Source: Candidatus Omnitrophota bacterium (GTDB lineage: Bacteria > Omnitrophota > Gorgyraeia > Tantalellales > Tantalellaceae). From it: 11,252 nt of DNA. A program made the position numbers and the translations under genes. The stretch covers positions 1-11,252 of the forward strand of contig JAUWWB010000015.1 in NCBI GenBank assembly GCA_030617085.1, given 5' to 3'. The notes under the pieces are model-generated. The model was not told where the DNA came from. It ran no database searches and was given only the letters and a program-made list of their open reading frames with translations. Numbering within the stretch: the first letter of the stretch is position 1; the number at the start of each line of letters is the position of its first letter. This document shows positions 1 through 4,788 of this stretch, piece after piece.

Positions 1-540
1 CTCGATGCCAAGAGCCGGTTTCTTGCCGATGACGGTAATCTGGCGGCGGTCGCGGACGCGGCGGCGGCGCTGGTTGAGTGTTACCGCCGGGGCGGCAAGG
101 CCATCGTGTTCGGGAACGGCGGCAGTGCCGCGGACAGCCAGCACCTGGCGGCCGAGCTGGTGGTAAGGTTCGAGAAAGAGAGGAAAGGCCTTCCGTGCGT
201 CGCCCTGACCACGGACACCTCCGTCTTGACGGCGGGTGCCAACGATTATGATTTCAGCAGGGTCTTCAGCCGGCAAGTGGAGGCGATGGCACGCCCGGAG
301 GACGTGGTTATTGCCATATCCACGAGCGGCAATTCGCCAAACGTGCTCGAAGCCGTCAGGGCCGCGCGCGAAAAAAATGTCACGGTCGTTGCCCTGACGG
401 GGAGAGACGGTGGAAAACTGGCGGAGATGTCGGATATCCCCGTCGTGGTACCGGTGCAAAACACCGCCCGTATCCAGGAAGTCCACGTAACCGTGATCCA
501 TATCATGTGCAAGATAGTCGAAGACGCTTTCGCGGGATGA
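1..540 (+). CDS. gmhA: Phosphoheptose isomerase (sedoheptulose 7-phosphate isomerase), 5'-truncated by the window edge
   Basis: GmhA is a cytoplasmic SIS-fold enzyme that converts sedoheptulose 7-phosphate to D-glycero-D-manno-heptose 7-phosphate, the first committed step to ADP-heptose for LPS inner core. The reading frame is open from base 1, giving 179 visible residues; family members are about 190-200, so roughly 15-20 N-terminal residues are missing. Seen: the phosphate-binding loop FGNGGSAADSQHLAAEL, whose Glu (visible residue 52) matches the catalytic Glu of the family, the second sugar-phosphate loop STSGNSPNV, and the C-terminal QEVHVTVIHIMC segment carrying the second catalytic His. 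The GTG at 106 is internal to the first loop and is not the start. The stop TGA (538-540) lies beside the next gene, which completes the same pathway. The heptose kinase and phosphatase (hldA, gmhB) are not visible and may lie upstream. Identification is firm. Confidence 0.95.
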   Translation, partial: LDAKSRFLADDGNLAAVADAAAALVECYRRGGKAIVFGNGGSAADSQHLAAELVVRFEKERKGLPCVALTTDTSVLTAGANDYDFSRVFSRQVEAMARPEDVVIAISTSGNSPNVLEAVRAAREKNVTVVALTGRDGGKLAEMSDIPVVVPVQNTARIQEVHVTVIHIMCKIVEDAFAG

Positions 541-544
541 TGAC

Positions 545-548
545 GGAG
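545..548 (+). promoter_or_regulatory. Ribosome binding site favouring the rfaE2 start at 555
   Basis: GGAG lies 6 nt before the ATG at 555. The ATGs at 537 and 540 have only a weak purine match upstream, so this site argues for the shorter product. Confidence 0.5.
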
Positions 549-554
549 AAAATA

Positions 555-1016
555 ATGACACAAGCGGAGCTGGCAGATACGGTCAAAAAGGAAAAGGTTT
601 CGGGGAAGATAGTAGGATTCACGAACGGTTGCTTTGATATCCTGCACCTCGGACACGTGAGATATTTAAGCGCGGCAAAGAGGGAGTGCGACCTCCTCGT
701 AATAGGAGTGAACAGCGACGCTTCGGTGAGGCGGCTTAAAGGGGCGGGCCGTCCCGTTAACTCCCAGGAAGTCAGGCTCGAGGTCCTGTCGGCACTTGAG
801 TGCGTCGACTTCCTGGCCCTCTTTGAGGAAGATACCCCCGAAGATCTGATAAGGCTCCTCACCCCCGACATACTTTTCAAGGGCGGGGACTGGAAAGAAA
901 ACGAAATAGCCGGAGCCGCCCACGTCAAGGCCCACGGGGGAAAGGTAAGGATCATTCCGTATCTCGAGGGGCATTCGACGACGGATGTGATAGAACGCAT
1001 GAAGAGAAGTTCGTAG
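555..1016 (+). CDS. rfaE2: D-glycero-beta-D-manno-heptose 1-phosphate adenylyltransferase (stand-alone HldE C-terminal domain)
   Basis: This enzyme joins heptose 1-phosphate to ATP to make ADP-heptose, the activated sugar for LPS core. It is a nucleotidyltransferase: TNGCFDILHLGHVRYL carries the HxGH ATP-binding signature, and FKGGDW, the KAHGGKVRIIPYLEGHST stretch and the VIER end match the HldE C-terminal domain. With the chosen start it has 153 residues, the size of stand-alone forms; there is no fused kinase domain. The start at 555 is preferred because GGAG (545-548) sits 6 nt upstream; ATGs at 537 and 540 overlap the gmhA stop and are possible alternatives adding 5-6 residues. It follows gmhA and is probably co-transcribed. 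Oddity: the last two codons and stop (AGT TCG TAG, 1008-1016) are the first unit of the intergenic heptamer repeat, so the native C-terminus may have been replaced. Confidence 0.93.
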   Translation: MTQAELADTVKKEKVSGKIVGFTNGCFDILHLGHVRYLSAAKRECDLLVIGVNSDASVRRLKGAGRPVNSQEVRLEVLSALECVDFLALFEEDTPEDLIRLLTPDILFKGGDWKENEIAGAAHVKAHGGKVRIIPYLEGHSTTDVIERMKRSS

Positions 1017-1133
1017 TTCGTAGTTCGTAGTTCGTTGTTCGTAGTGCGTGGGGGAGCGGAGTGGGAGAGATCCTTCGCTTCGCTCAGGATGACAAGCGAA
1101 GGGCTACGAACTACGAACAACGAACTATGAACT
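1008..1133. repeat. Intergenic element R1: inverted arms of 7-bp units around a hairpin core
   Basis: The left arm (1008-1049) is six consecutive 7-bp units, four exact AGTTCGT then TGTTCGT and AGTGCGT. The right arm (1106-1133) is four units of the complement type (ACGAACT, ACGAACA, ACGAACT, ATGAACT), so the arms are inverted relative to each other. The core (1050-1105) holds a perfect 9-bp inverted repeat, CCTTCGCTT (1072-1080) and AAGCGAAGG (1094-1102), with a 13-nt loop. The left arm begins inside rfaE2 and provides its stop codon. The whole element can fold as one long imperfect hairpin. I see no transposase and no clear target duplication. Spurious reverse-strand ORFs across it encode low-complexity peptides such as RTTNYEL, and I do not call them genes. 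Confidence 0.85.
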
Positions 1134-1139
1134 AACATC

Positions 1140-1144
1140 GAGGA
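1140..1144 (+). promoter_or_regulatory. Ribosome binding site of thiD2
   Basis: GAGGA lies 6 nt before the ATG at 1151, just outside the right arm of element R1. No TPP riboswitch motif (CTGAGA or ACCTGA type) is present between 1017 and 1150. Confidence 0.6.
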
Positions 1145-1150
1145 CTAACT

Positions 1151-1582
1151 ATGGACAAAGGAGTATACAGAATAATAGACGCGAACCTTAACCGGGTGAT
1201 GGAGGGGATACGCGTTTGCGAGGATATTAGCAGGTTTGCTTCCGATAACGAGCGTTTGACGCGCAAGTTGAAGGATCTGCGCCACGAAGTGTTCAACTCG
1301 ATAAAAGACCTGCGGAATGAACACCTTGAAGAGCTTGTCTCTTCCAGGAACCTGAACGATGTGGGCATCCCGTCCACCAAGTCCGAGAAAAACCGCGACA
1401 ACCTGGTGGATCTTTTTCTCGCGAATACACAGCGGGGGAAGGAATCGCTGCGGGTACTGGAAGAAGTGTTGAAGCTGTTCGAGCAGGAGCTGTCGCAGAA
1501 ATTTAAAAAGTTCCGTTTCAAGCTTTATGACATCGAAAAAACGGCTGTTAAGGAGCTGGAAAGTATACGCGATTCTGGATGA
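1151..1582 (+). CDS. thiD2: Stand-alone ThiD2, probable HMP-phosphate kinase of thiamin synthesis
   Basis: It has 143 residues and resembles the N-terminal domain usually fused to ThiE in cyanobacteria and other bacteria. That domain, ThiD2, is known as a monofunctional kinase that phosphorylates hydroxymethylpyrimidine phosphate to the diphosphate and, unlike ThiD, does not act on free HMP. Seen: RIIDANLNRVMEGIRVCEDISRF near the N-terminus (residues 7-29), the NDVGIPSTKSEKNRDN segment (69-84), and AN..RGKESLRVLEEVLKLF (91-110), all strongly family-like. The protein is helical and charged, with no signal peptide. Its gene overlaps thiE by 56 nt in a different frame (+1), so the common fusion is split here. 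With thiE and thiC it supplies pyrimidine activation in the pathway. The start at 1151 has a good ribosome binding site. The domain call is fairly sure; the activity is inferred from the family. Confidence 0.82.
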   Translation: MDKGVYRIIDANLNRVMEGIRVCEDISRFASDNERLTRKLKDLRHEVFNSIKDLRNEHLEELVSSRNLNDVGIPSTKSEKNRDNLVDLFLANTQRGKESLRVLEEVLKLFEQELSQKFKKFRFKLYDIEKTAVKELESIRDSG

Positions 1583-2177
1583 CGGCCTGTTTCCGGACAG
1601 GCGGCAGATGTTGAGGAAGTTCGCCGAGCTGCTCGAAAGCCCGGTGGACGTCGTGCAACTTCGCTTTAAGGATATCACGGAGCTTCCGGTTTACCGGGCG
1701 GCGGAAGAAATGGCAGAGGCGGCAAGGGAGAAAAACGTTCCGCTGATAATAAACGACAGGCCCGAGATGGCGCTCTCGCTCGGGGCCGACGGGGTGCACC
1801 TTGGAAAATGCGATATCCCCGCTTCGGTCGCGAGAGAGATGCTCGGAGCTGAAGCGATAATCGGCCGTACGATAAGGGGCCGCCGGGACCTCGAGTTTAT
1901 AGACGAAAGAGACGTGGACTACGTCGCTATCGGACCCGTCTTCAGCACGCCTTTGAAGCCGGACCTAAAACCGGTCTCCCGTTCCCGTCTGCGGGAACTT
2001 TGCGGGAACGAGCGGTTTCCACTGGTCGCCATAGGCGGGATAAACACCGGCAACGCGGCGGAACTCGCCGCTAGAGGTATCAGGACCGTCGCGTTCGCGC
2101 GATATGGGATAACCGGGAAAGACACCCGGAAAAGGATCGAAGAACTGAGAAGGATAATGACGGAGAGGGCAGGATGA
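1527..2177 (+). CDS. thiE: Thiamine-phosphate synthase
   Basis: ThiE couples HMP diphosphate with thiazole phosphate to give thiamin phosphate, in the cytoplasm. It has 216 residues, normal for the single TIM-barrel domain. Seen: VVQLRFKD (42-49), LIINDRPEMALSLGADGVHLG (73-93) with the substrate and Mg-binding Asp region, YVAIGPVFSTPLK (132-144) and VAIGGINTGN (167-176). The last phosphate-binding strand reads RTVAFARYGIT rather than the common GVAVVSAI type, so this member is divergent there. The ATG at 1527 lies inside thiD2 and is the only standard start before the first conserved strand (KVYAILDD); it has no strong ribosome binding site, which suggests translational coupling to thiD2. The stop overlaps the thiC start by 4 nt. 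Confidence 0.92.
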   Translation: MTSKKRLLRSWKVYAILDDGLFPDRRQMLRKFAELLESPVDVVQLRFKDITELPVYRAAEEMAEAAREKNVPLIINDRPEMALSLGADGVHLGKCDIPASVAREMLGAEAIIGRTIRGRRDLEFIDERDVDYVAIGPVFSTPLKPDLKPVSRSRLRELCGNERFPLVAIGGINTGNAAELAARGIRTVAFARYGITGKDTRKRIEELRRIMTERAG

Positions 2178-3430
2178 TAAAGATCCGGGAAGTGCTTCTG
2201 AAGAAGATCGCGAAAATAGAGTGCGCGGACGTAGAGGACATAAGAGAAGGTGTTCGCTCCGGGCTGATCGCCGTGCCGGAAAACATGAAGCGCAAGATCG
2301 CCAGGCCTTTCGCCGTGGGAAAGGGCATGACCACCAAGATCAACGCGAACTTCGGGTTATCCCCGGGATATTCCAGCATTGACCGCGAGATGAAAAAAAT
2401 GGATGCCGCCGTAGCGGCAGGGGCCGATGCCCTGATGGACCTGTCAACCGGCCCCCTTCTCGGGAAGATGCGCAAAAAGATACTTTCTTCGTGCCCGGTC
2501 CCTCTCGGGACAGTCCCGGCTTACGAGCTGGCCAGCGTTGGGAAGAAAAAATTCATCTCCATGAAAGAAGACGATTTCGTCTCGGTGATCCGGAAACAGG
2601 CCGAGGAGGGGGTGGATTTTTTCACCATACATTGCGGCATCACGCAGGAAATCGTGTATAAGCTGTCCGAAGGCAGCAGGACCATGAACATTGTGAGCCG
2701 CGGCGGCGCGCTTCTGGCTTCATGGATGCTTGCCAATCGCCGCGAGAACCCCTTTTTCTCTCGATTTGACGATATTCTGGATATCGCTAAAAAATATAAT
2801 GTGGTGCTGAGCCTGGGTGACAGTTTGAGGCCGGGATCCATTTCGGACGCCACCGACCACTTTCAGATAAGGGAGCTGCTTGTCCTTGGTGATCTTCAAC
2901 AAAAGGCCGTTGCCCGGGGCGTCCAGGTGATAATCGAGGGGCCCGGACACGTCCCCCTTGACCAGATCGAAGCTAACATGACGCTGCAGAAGTCCCTATG
3001 CCACGGCGCTCCCTTTTATGTCCTGGGTCCGCTTGTCACGGACGCGGCGCCGGGCTATGACCATATAGTCGGGGCGATCGGGGGCGCGCTCGCGGCCTGG
3101 CACGGCGCGGATTTCTTATGCTATGTCACTCCCGCGGAACATCTCCGGCTGCCGGATATCGAGGACGTGCGGCAGGGCGTGGTAGCATCAAAAATAGCCG
3201 CGCACGCGGCGGATATCGCGAAAAATATCCCATCGGCCATCAGGCGCGACAGGGAGATATCAAAAGCGCGTGCGAAAAGGGATTGGAAAAAACAGTTCAA
3301 GCTGTCGCTCGACCCGGATATCCCCGCGAAGATCAGGAAAGGCTCCCGTCCCAGGGAAGAGGATGTCTGCACCATGTGCTCGGAGTACTGTTCCATTAAG
3401 ATAATGGAGGAGTGCCTTAAGAGTTCGTAG
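2174..3430 (+). CDS. thiC: Phosphomethylpyrimidine synthase, short form (radical SAM)
   Basis: ThiC rearranges aminoimidazole ribotide to HMP phosphate using S-adenosylmethionine and a [4Fe-4S] cluster. It has 418 residues, matching the short class without the long N-terminal domain of the E. coli type. Seen: MDLSTG (88-93), FFTIHCGIT (149-157), SRGGA (175-179), LSLGDSLRPGS (212-222), EGPGHVPLDQIE (255-266), PLVTDAAPGYDHIVGAIG (286-303), YVTPAEHLRLPD (317-328) and a C-terminal cysteine motif, C399-x2-C402-x3-C406. The textbook motif is CX2CX4C, so the last spacing is one residue shorter, possibly normal for this class. The ATGA overlap with thiE places it as the last gene of thiD2-thiE-thiC. 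The final codons AGT TCG TAG belong to repeat element R2. The related benzimidazole synthases (BzaF type) are an alternative, but the thi neighbours favour ThiC. Confidence 0.93.
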   Translation: MIKIREVLLKKIAKIECADVEDIREGVRSGLIAVPENMKRKIARPFAVGKGMTTKINANFGLSPGYSSIDREMKKMDAAVAAGADALMDLSTGPLLGKMRKKILSSCPVPLGTVPAYELASVGKKKFISMKEDDFVSVIRKQAEEGVDFFTIHCGITQEIVYKLSEGSRTMNIVSRGGALLASWMLANRRENPFFSRFDDILDIAKKYNVVLSLGDSLRPGSISDATDHFQIRELLVLGDLQQKAVARGVQVIIEGPGHVPLDQIEANMTLQKSLCHGAPFYVLGPLVTDAAPGYDHIVGAIGGALAAWHGADFLCYVTPAEHLRLPDIEDVRQGVVASKIAAHAADIAKNIPSAIRRDREISKARAKRDWKKQFKLSLDPDIPAKIRKGSRPREEDVCTMCSEYCSIKIMEECLKSS

Positions 3431-3468
3431 TTGGTAGTTCGTAGTTCGGAGCGGCCTAAACGTATGTA

Positions 3469-3496
3469 GGGGCAGGCCCCTGTGCCTGCCCCTTTT
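3469..3496 (+). terminator. Hairpin followed by TTTT downstream of thiC
   Basis: A perfect 8-bp stem, GGGGCAGG (3469-3476) with CCTGCCCC (3485-3492), has an 8-nt loop and is followed directly by TTTT (3493-3496). It is placed and shaped to end the thi transcript. The U-run is short, and the hairpin may also simply be the core of repeat R2. Confidence 0.5.
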
Positions 3497-3532
3497 GTCC
3501 CAGTATCCGGTTCGTAGTTCGGAGTAGGGAGT

Positions 3533-3538
3533 AAGGAG
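3533..3538 (+). promoter_or_regulatory. Ribosome binding site of the pfkB gene, built from repeat units
   Basis: AAGGAG lies 5 nt before the ATG at 3544. It spans the junction of two heptamers (AGTAAGG then AGTAGGT), so the initiation signal is itself repeat sequence. Confidence 0.65.
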
Positions 3539-3543
3539 TAGGT

Positions 3544-4443
3544 ATGGCATTGACCGTTATCGGGTCTATCGCGCTGGATAGTGTGGAGACGCCTTTTGGG
3601 AAAAGGGAAGAGGTCCTCGGGGGGTCCGCCTCGTACGGGTCCGTGAGTGCGTCCTTTTTCTCTCCGGTGAATCTCATAAGCGTAGTCGGGACGGATTTTC
3701 CCGAAAAATATTTTAAGATGTTCAGCAAGCGCGGCATTGGCACCTCGGCCCTTGAGCGGAAGAAGGGTAAGACCTTCAGGTGGAAAGCGCGGTATCACTA
3801 TGACCTCAGTTACGCGGAAACGATCAGCACCCACCTGAACGTATTTACCGGATTCAGGCCGGCCATTCCGCGGAACATGAACTCAAAAGGCAACCTTCTC
3901 CTGGCCAATATCGACCCGGAGCTTCAGGACTGGATCTTCGAGAGGATAAAGCCCAGCGGCCTGGTTGCCTGCGATACCATGAACCTCTGGATCGAGAACA
4001 AGAAGAAGGCCTTGCTGAAGCTTCTCAAGAAAGTGGACCTGTTCCTGCTGAACGACGCCGAAGCCCGCCAGCTGTCCGGCCAGAGGAACCTTCTGGAGGC
4101 GGCCAGATATATATCCGACAAGGGCGCCAGGATGATAGTCATCAAGAAAGGGGAGCATGGCGCGCTCTTCTATTCAAGAGGATTGCGCTTCATCGTGCCG
4201 GCTTATTTGCTGGAGACGATAGCGGACCCGACGGGAGCGGGGGATACGTTCGCGGGAGGCATGATCGGGTATCTTTCAAAAAGGTCAAGGATCACGGATA
4301 AGAGCTTGAGAAGATCTTTGGTCTATGGTAGTATACTGGCGTCATTCGCGGTCGAAAAGTTCAGCATAGAGGGGCTTTTAAAAATAACCCCTGAAGACAT
4401 AAAGAACAGATACGAACACTTTGAGAAGCTTACGAAGTTCTGA
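3544..4443 (+). CDS. PfkB/ribokinase-family sugar kinase, substrate unknown
   Basis: This is a cytoplasmic carbohydrate or nucleoside kinase of the PfkB fold that phosphorylates an alcohol from ATP. It has 299 residues, normal for the family. Seen: an N-terminal strand and GG signature (VIGSIALDSVETP at 5-17, VLGGSASYGS at 24-33), VGTDFPEKY (48-56), the LFLLNDAEARQL segment (166-177) typical of the ATP-side strands, VIKKGEHGALFY (199-210), and the C-terminal signature IADPTGAGDTFAGGM (226-240) with catalytic Asp234. No motif identifies the substrate. It does not look specially like the HldA heptose kinase, although heptose genes are near. Repeat R2 and its hairpin separate it from thiC, so it is probably a separate transcription unit. 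The start at 3544 is supported by AAGGAG. The stop TGA directly precedes the 28-bp repeats. Confidence 0.85.
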   Translation: MALTVIGSIALDSVETPFGKREEVLGGSASYGSVSASFFSPVNLISVVGTDFPEKYFKMFSKRGIGTSALERKKGKTFRWKARYHYDLSYAETISTHLNVFTGFRPAIPRNMNSKGNLLLANIDPELQDWIFERIKPSGLVACDTMNLWIENKKKALLKLLKKVDLFLLNDAEARQLSGQRNLLEAARYISDKGARMIVIKKGEHGALFYSRGLRFIVPAYLLETIADPTGAGDTFAGGMIGYLSKRSRITDKSLRRSLVYGSILASFAVEKFSIEGLLKITPEDIKNRYEHFEKLTKF

Positions 4444-4444
4444 C

Positions 4445-4528
4445 CCCCGAACCACGTTGGGTTCGGGGCAGGCCCTGAACCGCGTTGGGTACGGGACGGG
4501 CCCTGAACCACGGTGGGTTCGGGGCAGG
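4445..4528. repeat. Three tandem 28-bp repeats, two forming good hairpins, abutting tRNA-Gly
   Basis: Units start at 4445, 4473 and 4501, each exactly 28 bp, and the third ends one base before the tRNA. Unit 1 has a perfect 9-bp stem, CCCCGAACC (4445-4453) with GGTTCGGGG (4460-4468), and a 6-nt loop. Unit 3 keeps all nine pairs with one G-T wobble. Unit 2 has two mismatches. The array may act as a terminator-like barrier after the kinase or as processed leader of the tRNA; there is no T-tract. The upstream edge is 1 nt after the pfkB stop. Confidence 0.85.
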
Positions 4529-4602
4529 GCGAGCGTGGTTCAATGGTAGAACTCCAGCTTCCCAAGCTGGCGACGGGGGTTCGATTCCCCTCGCTCGCTC
4601 CA
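4529..4602 (+). tRNA. tRNA-Gly (anticodon CCC), CCA encoded
   Basis: All arms can be paired. The acceptor GCGAGCG (4529-4535) pairs with CGCTCGC (4592-4598), followed by discriminator T and encoded CCA (4600-4602). The D stem is GTTC/GAAC (4538-4541 and 4549-4552). The anticodon stem is CCAGC/GCTGG with loop TTCCCAA, giving anticodon CCC at 4561-4563, which reads GGG. The T stem is GGGGG/CCCCT with loop TTCGATT. No promoter is visible just upstream, because the 28-bp repeats occupy that space; it may be read through from the kinase gene or from a promoter within it. No integrase or attachment-site repeat is visible beside it. Confidence 0.96.
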
Positions 4603-4631
4603 CTCTACTCCGCGAAATCAACCTGGCGAAA

Positions 4632-4781
4632 ATCAGTTATCAGTGAACAGTTATCAGTTATCAGTTGCTCAGCGTGGGACAAAATCATAATTACGCCAAC
4701 TGGTTACTGGCTACTGATAAGTGGTAACTGATAACTGGTAACTGATAACTGATAACTGATTACTGATAACTGATAACTGAT
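4632..4781. repeat. Intergenic element R4: inverted arrays of 7-bp AACTGAT-type units
   Basis: The left arm (4632-4666) is five heptamers of ATCAGTT type, including ATCAGTG and AACAGTT. The right arm (4698-4781) is twelve uninterrupted heptamers: seven AACTGAT, one each of TACTGGC and AAGTGGT, two AACTGGT-type (4698, 4733), and two TACTGAT (4712, 4761), with one of these totals possibly off by one because of near-identical variants. The phase never breaks over 84 bp. The 31-nt core (4667-4697) is unrelated to the cores of R1 and R2. The right arm ends 7 nt before the AAA ATPase start. The overall plan matches R1 with a different heptamer. Confidence 0.85.
4665..4691 (+). promoter_or_regulatory. 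Weak candidate promoter in the core of element R4
   Basis: TTGCTC (4665-4670) and CATAAT (4686-4691) resemble -35 and -10 boxes with a short 15-nt spacer; TAATTA at 4688 would give 17 nt but is a poorer -10. It points toward the AAA ATPase operon, which otherwise shows no promoter. The -35 overlaps the last heptamer of the left arm. This is only suggestive. Confidence 0.22.
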
Positions 4782-4788
4782 TCAAGCC

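Larger units (their letters stand above)
3422..3543. repeat. Intergenic element R2: 7-bp units on both sides of a GC-rich hairpin
   Basis: The left part (3422-3449) is four heptamers: AGTTCGT, AGTTGGT, AGTTCGT, AGTTCGG. The right part (3502-3543) is six heptamers in the same orientation: AGTATCC, GGTTCGT, AGTTCGG, AGTAGGG, AGTAAGG, AGTAGGT, ending exactly at the pfkB ATG. Unlike R1 and R4 the two sides are direct, not inverted. The core contains the GGGGCAGG/CCTGCCCC hairpin. The left edge supplies the thiC stop codon and the right edge supplies the pfkB ribosome binding site. Confidence 0.8.

Noticed and set aside
503..1138. Reverse-strand 211-residue ORF over rfaE2 and element R1
   Set aside because: It is antisense to a firmly identified gene, and its N-terminal part is repeat translation (VILSEAKDLS, RTTNYEL), a known kind of spurious ORF.
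1017..1150. TPP riboswitch before the thi operon
   Set aside because: No CTGAGA or ACCTGATC-type core is present; the space is heptamer repeat.
1530..1545. Programmed -1 frameshift at the A6C run to fuse ThiD2 and ThiE
   Set aside because: The A AAA AAC heptamer is not in the required phase of the ThiD2 frame, and ThiE is in +1, not -1.
3121..3834. Reverse-strand 237-residue ORF across thiC, R2 and pfkB
   Set aside because: It overlaps two real genes and contains repeat-derived peptide; no domain is recognisable.
4529..4602. tRNA-Gly as an integration site for a mobile island
   Set aside because: No integrase, no duplicated tRNA 3' end in the window, and the downstream genes look chromosomal.
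4323..4621. Reverse-strand ORFs over the 28-bp repeats and the tRNA
   Set aside because: They are translations of the tandem repeat and antisense tRNA, with no protein family features.
4513..4731. Forward 72-residue ORF across the tRNA
   Set aside because: It runs through the tRNA and into R4 repeats; it is not coding.
4445..4781. CRISPR array
   Set aside because: Units are directly tandem (28 bp or 7 bp) with no unique spacers, and there are no cas genes nearby.
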